64,000 nt of DNA, from positions 28,579-92,578 of the forward strand of contig JACZUI010000004.1 in the NCBI GenBank assembly GCA_022573225.1. The letters are read 5' to 3'. This document shows positions 27,000-36,348 of this stretch, piece after piece (the first letter of the stretch is position 1; each line of letters starts with the position of its first letter). The translations under genes were made by a program, and so were the position numbers. The DNA is from Acidobacteriota bacterium. GTDB taxonomy: Bacteria; Actinomycetota; Acidimicrobiia; Spongiisociales; ZC4RG35. The notes below the pieces were generated by a model, which did not search any database, had not been told where the DNA came from, and worked only from the letters and a program-made list of their open reading frames with translations.

Positions 27000-27304
27000 C
27001 CGTGCTGGACCTCCCGAATGTAGGAGATCAACCGATCAAGCTGAGGATCGTCGAGCGAGGACGCGAACGATGGCATCCGGCCCCGACCCTCGATGATGGT
27101 CACCCGGAGGAACTCATCGGGCTGAGTGGATGCGAAGGAGCCCCCACCCAGTGGGGGGCCGATGCCACCCTCGAGGTCGTCTCCATGACAGTTGGAGCAC
27201 AATTGGAGATAGATCTCCTCGCCGGTGGCGTCCTCGGCCGGTCGACCGACGCATGCCGACACCAGCAGGCCGACAAGGGCCAGAACCATCATCTGCGATC
27301 TCAC
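26996..27304 (-). CDS. Small c-type cytochrome lipoprotein
   Basis: A 102-residue monoheme cytochrome c. A signal peptide ends in the lipobox LVSAC (Cys18), the heme site is CSNCH at 36-40 and the probable axial methionine is Met77 in GRMPSF. It should sit on the outer face of the membrane and carry electrons. Its stop overlaps menC, so a quinone-linked electron carrier is translated with menaquinone enzymes, a plausible functional link. A TACCAT hexamer lies 9 bases before the GTG start. Confidence 0.88.
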   Translation of the reverse strand: MRSQMMVLALVGLLVSACVGRPAEDATGEEIYLQLCSNCHGDDLEGGIGPPLGGGSFASTQPDEFLRVTIIEGRGRMPSFASSLDDPQLDRLISYIREVQHG

Positions 27305-27339
27305 TGATTTCCGATGGTACGGAGAGTCGGAGGAAACAC

Positions 27340-28386
27340 TCAGCCGGCTCGGTCGGTATCACCGGCCCGCTCAACGAGATCCCTGACCTTCTGAGCAGAA
27401 TCGCGGCCCACAATCAAAACGGTGTCCGGAGTCTCGACAACCACAATGTCATCTACGCCGACGACGGCGATCCTCCTTCCGCTGCTGCTGAGATACGAGC
27501 CGGTCACCTCGATGGCGGTCACATCGCCCACGATGACGTTTCCGCTGGCGTCCCGAGAGGACGCCTCCCATAACGAGTGCCAGGTCCCGACGTCTGTCCA
27601 TCCGACGTCGATGGGGATCATCACGGCATTCTTGGTGAACTCCATCACGGCGTGGTCTATCGAGATCGCCTCGACCCTTTCGAAGTCAGGTCCAAGGACG
27701 ATCACCTGGCGGGAGGTGTCGCCCATGGCAGACTCCACCCCATCCACCAGATCGGGAGCATGAGTACGAGCCTCCTCGAGCAGGGCATCGGCACGAAACA
27801 CAAACATTCCCGAGTTCCAATAGTGCCTGCCATCGAAGGCCATCACGTGGGCATCAGACTCGTCGGGCTTCTCCTTGAAACGGATCACCCGTCGTCCGTC
27901 GCCTACCGCTTCTCCAGCTTCGATGTAGCCGTATCCGGTCTCGGCCCGATCCGGGGTCACTCCGAACGTCACCATCTCAAACTGAGCAGCTAGATCGACC
28001 GCAGAGAAAACGGCCCGCAAGAAGGCTCCGCGGTCAGAAATTATGTGGTCGGCCGGAAGAACGACCATGACTTCGGCGGGCTCCAGTGACATCGCAGCCG
28101 CGATCAAGGCGGGTGCGGTGTTTCTACCGGTCGGTTCGACCAGAATCCGGTGGACCGCGACGTTGGCCCGTTCGATCGCTTCCTCTACCAACGCCAGGTG
28201 GTCCCGCCCGGTGACGATCACCGGATCGCCCACTCCCTCGAGACCATCGAGTCGTTGGAGGGCCTGCACGAACAATGGCTCGCCGATCAGGTCGAGAAAC
28301 TGCTTGGGACGGTCGGGAACGGAGAGAGGCCAAAGCCGGGTGCCCGCTCCCCCGGAAAGGATCACCGGTCTCACGATTCGAGGCAC
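27340..28386 (-). CDS. manC: Mannose-1-phosphate guanylyltransferase
   Basis: A 348-residue nucleotidyltransferase with PVILSGGAGTRLWPLS at the N-terminus, the FKEKPDES segment (about 180) and DVGWTDVGTWHSLWE (about 265), the ManC/GMP signature. It makes GDP-mannose from GTP and mannose-1-phosphate. The C-terminal phosphomannose isomerase domain of bifunctional ManC is absent. GTG at 28386 is preferred over GTG at 28374 because a TACTCT hexamer lies exactly 6 bases before it. GDP-mannose is the donor for the mannosylglycerate synthase in this window. Confidence 0.9.
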   Translation of the reverse strand: MPRIVRPVILSGGAGTRLWPLSVPDRPKQFLDLIGEPLFVQALQRLDGLEGVGDPVIVTGRDHLALVEEAIERANVAVHRILVEPTGRNTAPALIAAAMSLEPAEVMVVLPADHIISDRGAFLRAVFSAVDLAAQFEMVTFGVTPDRAETGYGYIEAGEAVGDGRRVIRFKEKPDESDAHVMAFDGRHYWNSGMFVFRADALLEEARTHAPDLVDGVESAMGDTSRQVIVLGPDFERVEAISIDHAVMEFTKNAVMIPIDVGWTDVGTWHSLWEASSRDASGNVIVGDVTAIEVTGSYLSSSGRRIAVVGVDDIVVVETPDTVLIVGRDSAQKVRDLVERAGDTDRAG

Positions 28387-28392
28387 CTGTCG

Positions 28393-28398
28393 AGAGTA
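28393..28398 (-). promoter_or_regulatory. -10 hexamer TACTCT, leaderless start of manC
   Basis: Minus-strand TACTCT, CGACAG, GTG. Identical in hexamer and spacing to the herA start. Nothing else is seen in 28387-28479. Confidence 0.55.
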
Positions 28399-28479
28399 AT
28401 GCCCGTCCCTCTGGCTCTTGGGGAGCTGCAATCCATCAACAGCATCGAAGGCTGGGGTGCCCTCAAACCTCCAACCAGC

Positions 28480-29817
28480 TCAGTCGGTGACGCCGATAGA
28501 GATGTGGCCGCATTCGGAGCAGATGTTCCGAACGATGCCGATGCCGCCCGGCGCTTGGACGAAGTCGTGCTCGTGCGGCGTCCGACTGCGAACAAACGCG
28601 GCACGAACCGCCCCGAAGAGGCCTGACTTCTCCGAAGCAGATCCGACGAGAACCTGATCTCGCTCGGAATCATCCGGTTGAATCGGCTCCACCGGCTCGA
28701 GCTTGGCCGGCTCCGGCTCGGGTCTGGGTGAATGGTCGAATTCGCCGAGATCGACAATCAGATCGCGAACGTCGTCGTCGCTGTCAGATGCCACCGAGGT
28801 TCCGATCAACTCCTTGACGACAGGAGCAGCCTCCTCAACTGCAGCCGCCGGTTCGAGGATCTCGCCGTCCTCCTCCGGCTCCGGCTCGACCACCACAACA
28901 GGTTCGGGCTCGGGTTCCGGTTCAGCCTCCGGCTCGGGTTCCGGTTCAGCCTCCGGCTCGGGCTCGGGTTCGGGTTCAGGCTCCGGCTCGGCCACCACAA
29001 CAGGCTCCGGCTCGGGTTCCGGTTCGGGCTCCGGCTCCGGCTCGGGTTCGGGTTCGGGTTCGGCCGCCACAACGGGCTCCGGCTCGGCCACCACAACCGG
29101 CTCCGGTTCCGGTTCGGGTTCGGGCTCGGCCACCACAACAGGCTCCGGTTCGGGTTCGGGTTCGGGTTCGGGCTCGGCCACCACAACAGGCTCCGGCTCC
29201 GGTTCGGGTTCGGGCTTCGGCCGGGCAAACACACCTGGCCCGGGAACCAGTGGGAGCTGCCTGGTGACCTCCTCGATCACCTCTTCTCGATCCTCGACCT
29301 CGGAGATAGCTTCGGCCTGGTCGGCGGGCAATGCCTCGATAACGGCGACTGCCTCGGTCACGTCCTCTTCACTCGGAACCGTCTCGGCCACCCTTGGCTC
29401 GAGTAGGTCCACGCTGGGTTGAGTGACGATCCCAGCAGACTTCTCGAGATTCTCCACCATCGCCTCCCGCAACTCGCCGATGCGTGAGGGCAAGGTATCC
29501 CTTCGGGATCGTTTTACTGCGATGACCCGCCGCGGAAGCGTCATGGCCTTGTATCGAGCCCACACCTCGGCCATGTGCTCGACTCCCCCGTAGGCGAAAT
29601 CGGTGGGCTCATCGGCGACAAAAGTGATCTCGTCGTCCCCGAGCTTCACCGAGAAGGCATTCGAAACGAGTCGGGAAGCTTGCACGTCGAACAGAGACCA
29701 ACGCCCGAGCGACTCCCCGTCCAATATCACCTCAGCCTGGTCATCTTCGACCAGGAAGGTGACGGGGATACCCGGGTGATCTAGGTCAGGAACTCTTATT
29801 TGACCGGCGAAATTCAC
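28480..29817 (-). CDS. Acidic Pro-Glu repeat protein with N-terminal globular domain and C-terminal zinc-ribbon-like end
   Basis: A 445-residue protein in three parts. Residues 1-130 look globular (beta-rich, then the basic KRSRR patch near 102-106). Residues 200-335 are a low-complexity array of EP dipeptides broken by VVVAEP blocks. The C-terminal 35 residues carry HEH (about 416-418) and CSEC (about 434-437), spaced like a small zinc-binding knuckle. I do not recognise the family. The repeat may be a rigid, negatively charged spacer between two domains. Start GTG at 29817. The gene lies between manC and gcvP, with no obvious partner. Confidence 0.65.
   Translation of the reverse strand: MNFAGQIRVPDLDHPGIPVTFLVEDDQAEVILDGESLGRWSLFDVQASRLVSNAFSVKLGDDEITFVADEPTDFAYGGVEHMAEVWARYKAMTLPRRVIAVKRSRRDTLPSRIGELREAMVENLEKSAGIVTQPSVDLLEPRVAETVPSEEDVTEAVAVIEALPADQAEAISEVEDREEVIEEVTRQLPLVPGPGVFARPKPEPEPEPEPVVVAEPEPEPEPEPEPVVVAEPEPEPEPEPVVVAEPEPVVAAEPEPEPEPEPEPEPEPEPEPVVVAEPEPEPEPEPEPEAEPEPEPEAEPEPEPEPVVVVEPEPEEDGEILEPAAAVEEAAPVVKELIGTSVASDSDDDVRDLIVDLGEFDHSPRPEPEPAKLEPVEPIQPDDSERDQVLVGSASEKSGLFGAVRAAFVRSRTPHEHDFVQAPGGIGIVRNICSECGHISIGVTD
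28880..29215. repeat. Degenerate hexamer/VNTR-like tract encoding (Glu-Pro)n
   Basis: A run of GGCTCC/GGTTCG-type hexamers interrupted at intervals by CACCACAAC-type blocks encoding Val-Val-Val. Synonymous variation between copies suggests it is maintained as protein, although copy number may vary and assembly across it is risky. Confidence 0.75.
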
Positions 29818-29911
29818 CTGATCACCGCTTCTTCTCTATCTCCGCGCGAGTCACGATTCTATCCGGACCCGACTCACGATCCCACCCAATGCCCGTTTGT
29901 CAAGGGAGGGC

Positions 29912-32737
29912 TCACGAATACGCGTCCAGAGGTGGGCAGGCACAGATCAGATTCCTATCGCCTCCGACACCGTCAATGCGACTCACCGGCGGCCAGTACT
30001 TGTCCAAACCGAGATGATTCGCCGGGAAGGCAGCCACATCGCGAGAGTAGGGATGGGCCCAATCATCGGTGGCTACATCCGCCGCCGGATGGGGGGCGTT
30101 TACCAGGGGGTTGTCCCCCCGAGGCCACTCGCCTATCTCGATCTTCTCCGCCTCTGCCCTGATAGCAATCATTGCTTCACAGAAGCGATCCAGTTCAGAG
30201 AGACTCTCCGATTCGGTGGGCTCGATCATCAGAGTGCCCGCTACAGGGAAGGCGAGAGTCGGAGCGTGGAACCCGTAATCGGCCAAGCGTTTGGCGACGT
30301 CCTCCGCGGTCACACCCGAAGCCTTGGTCATGGGTCGGAGATCGACGATGCACTCATGGGCAACGCGGCCTCCCAGGCCCGTATAGAGGACCGGGAAGTA
30401 CGGGTCGAGCCGTCGGGCGACATAATTCGCCGAGAGAATGGCAACCCTGGTGGCATCTCTCAGACCGTCGGCTCCCATCAAGAGCAGATAGGCGTAGGGG
30501 ACGGCGAGGATGCCGGCCGAGCCAAACGGGGCTCCTGAGATGGGGCCGATCCCCGTTTCTGGGCCTGCCCCATCATCCAAGGGGTGGTTCGGAAGGAAAG
30601 GTGCGAGATGGGCCTTCACGCCGACCGGCCCGACACCAGGGCCGCCGCCTCCATGGGGGATGGTGAACGTCTTGTGCAGATTGAGATGCCCAACATCCGC
30701 GCCGATCTCCGCGGGGCGGGCAAGACCGATTAGGGCATTGAGATTCGCTCCATCGAAATAGACCTGGCCACCCATGTCATGGACGATCGCCGCGAGTTCC
30801 CGGATCCCTTCCTCAAAGACGCCATGGGTGGAGGGATACGTGACCATCACCGCAGCCAGGAAATCGGCATTTGCTTCGGCCTTGGCGCGGAGATCGTCAA
30901 GGTCCACATTGCCGTCATCGTCTGTCGCGATCACGACAATTCGCATACCCGCCATGACCGCGGACGCCGCGTTTGTACCGTGAGCCGAAGACGGAATGAG
31001 ACAGACATCACGGCCCTCGTCGCCACGAGCGTTGTAATACGCACGGATCGCCAGCAGTCCTGCCAGCTCCCCCTGGGAGCCGGCGTTGGGCTGGAGAGAC
31101 ACCGCGTCATAGCCGGTAGCTGCACACAGTGCCTCAGCCAGGTCAGAAATCATCTCCCGATAGCCTGCAGCTTGCTCGATCGGCGCGTAGGGGTGGATCG
31201 ATGCGAAACCGGGCCAGGTGATCGGAATCATTTCCGTCGTCGCATTGAGCTTCATCGTGCATGACCCCAGAGGAATCATCGATCGGTCGAGGGCGAGATC
31301 CCTGTCGGCGAGACGTCTCAGATATCTGAGCATTTCGTGTTCTGAGCGGTGATCGCTGAAGACCGGGTGGGTCATGAATTCGCTTCGGCGCTGCTGGGCC
31401 TTCGGAATCCCGGCGGGGCCCTGGGATGACAGAGTGTCGATCCCGAACCCCGTCAGAGCGGCGAGAACCACCGACTCGTCAGTGGTCTCGTCCAGGGCGA
31501 TCCGAACGTGATCATCATCAACCCACCCGAGGTTGACCCCGACCCCCAGTGCGTTGGCAATGACCTGCCTGGCATTGTTGGGGGCCTCGACCGTCAAGGT
31601 GTCAAACCAGGTGTCCTCGACCAGGGTGTGCCCGTGGGCTTGCAGCGTTGCGGCGAGCCGGGAAGTCAGGTCGTGAACTTCGGATGCTATTGCCCGTATC
31701 CCGTCGGGCCCATGCCAGCACGCATATAGACCGGCCATTACGGCGAGCAGAACCTGTGCCGTACATACGTTGGAGGTGGCCTTCTCACGACGGATATGTT
31801 GTTCCCGGGTTTGGAGTGCCAGCCGGTAGGCGAGACGCCCGCCGGCATCCTTTGTCGCTCCAACCAAGCGTCCCGGCAATGCTCGCACCATCGATTCCCT
31901 GGTGACGATGAATCCGGCGTGCGGCCCGCCGTATCCAAGTGGCACACCGAATCGCTGGGACGACCCAACCGCGATATCGGCTCCCCACTCGCCTGGAGGC
32001 ATCAAAAGCGAAAGGGCCAGGAGGTCGGTTGCGACCGCGACCACGCCTTCGCTCTCGTGAATCTGGTCGACGAGTTCCGAGTAGTCGTTGATCCCGCCCG
32101 ACGCACCCGGGTATTGGAGAAGAATCCCAAAGGCCTCCTCGGGTTCAACGCCCTCTGAAACCATCCGAATCTCGATACCTGCCGCCGCTGCCCTGGTGCC
32201 CACTACCGCGATCGTCGGAATATGGCACTCGTCGTCGACGTAGAAGACGTTGCGATCTCCCTTAGCCAGTCGCCGGCACATGGCCATCGCCTCGGCGGCA
32301 GCTGTTGGCTCATCGAGAAGAGAGGAGTTCGCCACTTGCAGTCCGGTGAGGTCCGAAACCATGGTCTGGAAGTTGAGCAACGCTTCGAGCCGCCCCTGCG
32401 ATATCTCGGGCTGGTATGGCGTGTACGACGTGTACCAGGCTGGATTCTCCAGAACGTTTCGCTGGATCACCGGTGGGGTGATGGTGTCGTAGTACCCAAG
32501 TCCGATCAGGCTGGTGACCACCTCGTTGCGATCGGCATAAGCCCTCAACCGCTCGATTACCTCACTCTCGGACAGGGCATCGGGCAGATCGAGGGAAGTG
32601 TTGAAGATCGCCTCGGGGATTATGTCGTCAATCAGCTCGTCGAGCGACGCTGCGCCGACGGTAGTGAGCATCTTCTCGATCTGATCAGGACGCGGACCAA
32701 TATGTCGATCCGCAAAGCGTTCGTTCGGGTTGGGCAT
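29912..32737 (-). CDS. gcvP: Glycine dehydrogenase (decarboxylating), P-protein
   Basis: A 941-residue single-chain P-protein, as in actinobacteria and proteobacteria, not the split GcvPA/PB form. The PLP lysine is about residue 689 in [17 protein letters not shown], and FADRHIGP is at the N-terminus. It decarboxylates glycine and loads the aminomethyl group on GcvH. ATG at 32737 has GAGGAG just upstream. A glycine riboswitch precedes it. gcvH, gcvT and lpd are not nearby, so P-protein is regulated on its own here. Confidence 0.95.
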   Translation of the reverse strand: MPNPNERFADRHIGPRPDQIEKMLTTVGAASLDELIDDIIPEAIFNTSLDLPDALSESEVIERLRAYADRNEVVTSLIGLGYYDTITPPVIQRNVLENPAWYTSYTPYQPEISQGRLEALLNFQTMVSDLTGLQVANSSLLDEPTAAAEAMAMCRRLAKGDRNVFYVDDECHIPTIAVVGTRAAAAGIEIRMVSEGVEPEEAFGILLQYPGASGGINDYSELVDQIHESEGVVAVATDLLALSLLMPPGEWGADIAVGSSQRFGVPLGYGGPHAGFIVTRESMVRALPGRLVGATKDAGGRLAYRLALQTREQHIRREKATSNVCTAQVLLAVMAGLYACWHGPDGIRAIASEVHDLTSRLAATLQAHGHTLVEDTWFDTLTVEAPNNARQVIANALGVGVNLGWVDDDHVRIALDETTDESVVLAALTGFGIDTLSSQGPAGIPKAQQRRSEFMTHPVFSDHRSEHEMLRYLRRLADRDLALDRSMIPLGSCTMKLNATTEMIPITWPGFASIHPYAPIEQAAGYREMISDLAEALCAATGYDAVSLQPNAGSQGELAGLLAIRAYYNARGDEGRDVCLIPSSAHGTNAASAVMAGMRIVVIATDDDGNVDLDDLRAKAEANADFLAAVMVTYPSTHGVFEEGIRELAAIVHDMGGQVYFDGANLNALIGLARPAEIGADVGHLNLHKTFTIPHGGGGPGVGPVGVKAHLAPFLPNHPLDDGAGPETGIGPISGAPFGSAGILAVPYAYLLLMGADGLRDATRVAILSANYVARRLDPYFPVLYTGLGGRVAHECIVDLRPMTKASGVTAEDVAKRLADYGFHAPTLAFPVAGTLMIEPTESESLSELDRFCEAMIAIRAEAEKIEIGEWPRGDNPLVNAPHPAADVATDDWAHPYSRDVAAFPANHLGLDKYWPPVSRIDGVGGDRNLICACPPLDAYS

Positions 32738-32795
32738 CGTCTCCTCGCTGGCCGCGTGCCCTCCCAGCTGTTGTCTCCTTCAGCTTCGCCTCGAT

Positions 32796-32872
32796 CGAGT
32801 GGTCCAAGTGCCTGAGAGTTTCCGGGAGGTGTTGCCCCTTCGGCGTCCCGTTGAACGGGACTCTCCCACTCG
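32796..32872 (-). ncRNA. Glycine riboswitch, single aptamer
   Basis: Minus strand, 58 bases before gcvP. The conserved glycine aptamer core is visible: GGGAGAG after P1, CGCCGAAGGGGCAA, and AAACTCTCAGGCA then GGACC. P1 pairs CGAGTGG with CCACTCG (7 bp); an inner stem pairs GTCCCGTT with AACGGGAC. Only one aptamer is present; a second is not seen on either side. Between aptamer and start there is an AGCTG/CAGCT hairpin with AAGGAG in its loop. Confidence 0.93.
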
Positions 32873-32925
32873 GCGTTGTCGGCTGACAATCATGTTACGG
32901 CCCCTCGGATATATCGTCGAAAGTC

Positions 32926-33057
32926 GATGTCTGGGAAGATGTCTGGGAAGATGTCTGGGAAGATGTCTGGGAAGATGTCTGGGAAGATGTCTGGGAAGAC
33001 ACCTCGGAAGACACCTCGGAAGATTCCTCAGAAGATGTCTAGGAGGATGTCTGAGAA
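32926..33057. repeat. 12-bp minisatellite, 11 units
   Basis: Six perfect tandem copies of GATGTCTGGGAA (32926-32997) are followed by five diverged 12-bp units (two GACACCTCGGAA, then GATTCCTCAGAA, GATGTCTAGGAG, GATGTCTGAGAA) to 33057. It lies between the gcvP riboswitch and the 3' end of ychF. A forward reading gives Met-Ser-Gly-Lys repeats but runs into ychF antisense; I take it as non-coding. Confidence 0.92.
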
Positions 33058-33088
33058 AACGTGTTGCTTCGCTCCTGGGACTCCGAGA

Positions 33089-34171
33089 TCAGACGTTGAA
33101 CCGGAATTCGACAACATCGTCTGGCCTCATGACGTAGGCCTTGCCCTCGGTCCGCACCAGGCCCTTGCTTCGGGCCATGACCCAGGATCCGACGTCGAGC
33201 AACACCGGATAGTCGACTACTTCCGCTGCGATGAATCCACGCTCGAAGTCAGTGTGGATCACACCCGCTGCCTGAAGGGCGGTCGCGCTGGAGGAAATCG
33301 TCCAGGCACGCGCCTCCTTCTCTGTGACCGTGAGGAAGCTCTGAAGACCCAATGTTCGATACGCCGCTCTGATCACTGAATGGAGACCCGGCTCGTGTTG
33401 GCCAATTGCCTCCAGTAGCTCGGCACGCTCGGCGCCGTCGAGTCCGACAAGCTCAGACTCGATCTGGGCATCCAGGAAGATCGCTTCGGCAGGAGCAACC
33501 AACGATGCCAGCCGCGCCCTCGAGCCGGGGTCGGCGAGCGTCTCCTCGCCGCAGTTGAAAACGTAGATAACCGGCTTTGCCGTGAGCAGGTGGAGGTCGG
33601 CGAACTCGGGCTCACGGGTCATCATCGGAACCGAGCCGCTGATCATCTCGCCGCCTGCCACCAACTCCCGTAGTTGGCCGATCAGTTTGACCTTGCCCTG
33701 GAGAGAGCCGTCAACCTTTGCTTCCTTCTCCAGCTTCGGAAGCCTCTTGTCGATCGTCTGGAGGTCGGCAATGGCCAGTTCGGTCTCGATCGTGCTGATA
33801 TCCGAGGCCGGGTCCATCCGATCATCGACATGCGCCACCTCCGGTGAGTCGAAGGCACGGACGACATGGCAAATAGCGTTCACGTTGCGGATATTGGCGA
33901 GAAATCGGTTGCCCAGCCCTTCACCTTCGCTTGCCCCCTTCACCAGTCCGGCAATATCGACGAACGTGACGGTGGCAGGGACCACTTTCTTGGAGGCAAA
34001 CAGGTCACCAAGTCGTTCGACTCGAGGATCTGGAATGGGAACGACACCCGTATTGGGTTCGATCGTCGCGAACGGATAGTTGGCGGCGAGAACGCCCGCT
34101 TCAGTGAGGGCGTTGAAAAGGGTCGACTTTCCTACGTTGGGAAGCCCGACGATGCCGATCTCGAGACTCAT
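33089..34171 (-). CDS. ychF: Obg-like ATPase YchF
   Basis: A 360-residue P-loop protein with GLPNVGKSTLFNAL near the N-terminus, DIAGLVKGASEGEGLGNRFL (G3 region), the altered G4 motif FNCGEE (NxxE instead of NKxD, which gives ATP preference) and a C-terminal TGS-type domain (about 275-360) ending in DDVVEFRFNV. YchF binds ribosomes and is linked to oxidative stress and translation fidelity. It is divergent from gpsA with a shared gap of 89 bases. Confidence 0.95.
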   Translation of the reverse strand: MSLEIGIVGLPNVGKSTLFNALTEAGVLAANYPFATIEPNTGVVPIPDPRVERLGDLFASKKVVPATVTFVDIAGLVKGASEGEGLGNRFLANIRNVNAICHVVRAFDSPEVAHVDDRMDPASDISTIETELAIADLQTIDKRLPKLEKEAKVDGSLQGKVKLIGQLRELVAGGEMISGSVPMMTREPEFADLHLLTAKPVIYVFNCGEETLADPGSRARLASLVAPAEAIFLDAQIESELVGLDGAERAELLEAIGQHEPGLHSVIRAAYRTLGLQSFLTVTEKEARAWTISSSATALQAAGVIHTDFERGFIAAEVVDYPVLLDVGSWVMARSKGLVRTEGKAYVMRPDDVVEFRFNV

Positions 34172-34179
34172 CGCCGCGA

Positions 34180-34185
34180 AGATTA
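34180..34185 (-). promoter_or_regulatory. -10 hexamer TAATCT before ychF
   Basis: Minus-strand TAATCT lies 8 bases before the ychF ATG, so the leader would be absent or 1-2 bases long. Confidence 0.45.
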
Positions 34186-34248
34186 GAAACCGCCCGCCTC
34201 TACCCGGCTACCACGGAGATGCGCCACTGGTGCAGCGCGATGTTGCAC

Positions 34249-34254
34249 TAGCGT
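34249..34254 (+). promoter_or_regulatory. -10 hexamer TAGCGT, leaderless start of gpsA
   Basis: TAGCGT, GCCGCC, ATG at 34261. The six-base spacing places the expected transcription start on the ATG. No clear -35. Confidence 0.5.
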
Positions 34255-34260
34255 GCCGCC

Positions 34261-35259
34261 ATGCGGAGAATTGCTGTGATCGGAGCAGGGTCGTGGGGCA
34301 CCACGGCAGCCGCACTGGCCGCTCGGTCCACCTCAACGGTCATTTGGGCGCGAAGACGCGAACTGGCCGACGCCATCAACAGTCGTCATGAGAACCCCGA
34401 CTACCTCCCCGGTTTTCGGCTTCCCTCCGAGCTGCGAGCGACGGACGACATCGGCGAGTGCGTTGGAGGCGCCGACGCCGTGGTGATGGCCGTTCCCTCT
34501 CACGGCTTTCGTGAGGTTCTGGGAAAACTCGCCCACCGGATCGCCGATCACATTCCGGTGATCTCGCTCACCAAGGGGATCGAACAGGGTTCGTTGGCGA
34601 CGATGACTCAGATAATCGCTGAGGAGTGTCCAGGAGTCCGTCCATCGCTCATCGGTGTTCTCACCGGCCCCAACCTCGCCTCCGAGATAGTCGACGGCCA
34701 ACCCACGGCAGCAGTTGTGGCCCTCGGCGACAAAGAAGCGGCCCGTCAGATTCAGGGTGTGTTCATGGGCCCGAGCTTCCGGGTGTATACCAACGACGAT
34801 GTTGTGGGCTGTGAGCTGGGTGGCGCCCTGAAGAACGTTATGGCCGTCGCCGCGGGGATGTCGGATGGGCTGGGGTTCGGAGATAACACCCGAGCGGCCC
34901 TGGTCACGAGGGCACTTGCTGAGCTCACCAGGCTCGGCGTTGCCATGGGCGGACGTCCTTCGACATTCGCCGGCCTGGCGGGCATGGGTGACCTGATCGC
35001 GACGACGTCATCGGCCAAGAGCCGAAATCATCGGGTCGGGTTCGGCCTTGCCCAGGGAAAGACTCTGGACGTCGTCATCCACGAGATGAACATGGTTGCC
35101 GAAGGCGTGAAAACAACACAGGCGGTGTTGGACCTTGCAGCTCGCCACGAGATCGAGATGCCGATCGCGCACCATGTCGGCATGGTGCTCTACGACGGAA
35201 TGCACCCACGAGACGCGGTTCTCGAGCTGATGACCCGGGACGCACGAGCCGAGATTTGA
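34261..35259 (+). CDS. gpsA: NAD(P)-dependent glycerol-3-phosphate dehydrogenase
   Basis: A 332-residue enzyme: IGAGSWGTT (Rossmann, residue 7 on), SLTKGIE, LTGPNLASEI, the catalytic lysine region ELGGALKNVMAVAAGM and GLAGMGDLIATTSSAKSRNHRVG. It reduces dihydroxyacetone phosphate to sn-glycerol-3-phosphate for phospholipid synthesis. Length is normal and the catalytic lysine is present. Confidence 0.94.
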   Translation: MRRIAVIGAGSWGTTAAALAARSTSTVIWARRRELADAINSRHENPDYLPGFRLPSELRATDDIGECVGGADAVVMAVPSHGFREVLGKLAHRIADHIPVISLTKGIEQGSLATMTQIIAEECPGVRPSLIGVLTGPNLASEIVDGQPTAAVVALGDKEAARQIQGVFMGPSFRVYTNDDVVGCELGGALKNVMAVAAGMSDGLGFGDNTRAALVTRALAELTRLGVAMGGRPSTFAGLAGMGDLIATTSSAKSRNHRVGFGLAQGKTLDVVIHEMNMVAEGVKTTQAVLDLAARHEIEMPIAHHVGMVLYDGMHPRDAVLELMTRDARAEI

Positions 35260-35348
35260 CCGAAAGGCGGATTATCCGGTCGTGGCCTTGGGTTGTCGCC
35301 ATGTCTGCTGCAACCGATTACCGACACACGGTGTTCTATGAGTGACCG

Positions 35349-36254
35349 ATGACTGCCAATCGACTTCTGACAACAACGCACGGCACAAACCGGAGCGCCT
35401 TCTCGGCTACCGACTGGACACTGTTCCTATCGGTGAGCGTGATCTGGGGCGCATCATTTCTCTTCATGGCCATCGGCCTCGACGCCTTCCACCCGGGATT
35501 GGTGACCTGGATGCGGGTGGGATTCGGCACGCTGTTCTTGTGGGCGCTCCCGGGTTCTCGGAAAATCTCGATCCCCGCCGTTGATCGACCCCGAGTCAGA
35601 TTCCTCGGCCTGATCTGGATCGCGGTGCCCCTGACCATATTTCCCATCGCCCAGCAATGGGTCGCCTCGTCTGTGGCCGGGATGCTCAACGGCACGGTGC
35701 CCATTTTCACGGCCATCATCGCGTCGGTTCTGCTGCGCCATCTCCCTGGAAGACTCCAGATGGCAGGCCTGGCGATTGGCTTCACGGGCATGATCGCGAT
35801 CGCCATTCCATCATCCAGCGGGGGAACGACCGTGGCCTTGGGCGTCCTTCTGATCCTGGTGGCGACTGTCTGCTACGGATTCGCCACCAACATCGTCGCG
35901 CCCCTCCAGCACAGCTATGGCTCGATCCCGGTGATGGCCCGAGTCCAGTGGTTCGCGCTGCTTCTGGTCACGCCCTACGGCCTGTACGGCCTCACCCAAT
36001 CGGAGTTCGCCTGGCCGTCGCTGGTGGCCACCCTCGCCGTGGGCGTGCTCGGCACGGGACTTGCCTTCTTGATGATGGGAACCCTGGTGGGCCGGGTCGG
36101 ACCGACCCGATCTGCTTTCGTCACCTATCTGATCCCGGTGATAGCACTGGTCCTCGGTGTCGTGTTCCGCGACGAGGTCGTAGCTTCCCTGGCCCTTGCG
36201 GGGGTTGGCCTGGTGATCGCCGGAGCGTTCCTGGCATCGAGGCGAGAGACCTGA
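35349..36254 (+). CDS. EamA/DMT-family transporter
   Basis: A 301-residue protein with about ten hydrophobic helices in two repeated EamA halves (about 20-150 and 165-295). The first half contains the typical WGASFLFMAIGLD motif, and the second half ends in GEVV-like FRDEVVASLALAGVGLVIAG. It likely exports a metabolite or drug; substrate unknown. It follows gpsA on the same strand after 89 bases. Confidence 0.85.
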   Translation: MTANRLLTTTHGTNRSAFSATDWTLFLSVSVIWGASFLFMAIGLDAFHPGLVTWMRVGFGTLFLWALPGSRKISIPAVDRPRVRFLGLIWIAVPLTIFPIAQQWVASSVAGMLNGTVPIFTAIIASVLLRHLPGRLQMAGLAIGFTGMIAIAIPSSSGGTTVALGVLLILVATVCYGFATNIVAPLQHSYGSIPVMARVQWFALLLVTPYGLYGLTQSEFAWPSLVATLAVGVLGTGLAFLMMGTLVGRVGPTRSAFVTYLIPVIALVLGVVFRDEVVASLALAGVGLVIAGAFLASRRET

Positions 36255-36348
36255 TTCCCTCCAGTGCAAGTACGTTGGGGGCACCTCAAGCTGCCAAAAT
36301 GCAGCTCCTCGACCGAGAAGAGGCACGTTTGGACCGGAGCCAGCCGGC

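Noticed and set aside
28371-28374. GTG at 28374 as the manC start
   Set aside because: Possible by length, but GTG at 28386 sits exactly 6 bases after TACTCT, the pattern of other genes here.
28703-29422. Plus-strand frame coding Gly-Ser/Thr repeats
   Set aside because: It is the antisense shadow of the Glu-Pro repeat; the minus frame has a defined head and a zinc-like tail and extends over the whole region.
32632-32889. Small minus-strand gene upstream of gcvP
   Set aside because: It coincides with the glycine aptamer and its leader; the aptamer core explains the sequence.
32926-33057. CRISPR array
   Set aside because: Units are 12 bp with no spacers and no cas gene is near.
32876-33379. 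Plus-strand frame with Met-Ser-Gly-Lys repeats
   Set aside because: It starts inside the riboswitch region and runs antisense through the conserved end of ychF; the repeat is better explained as a minisatellite.
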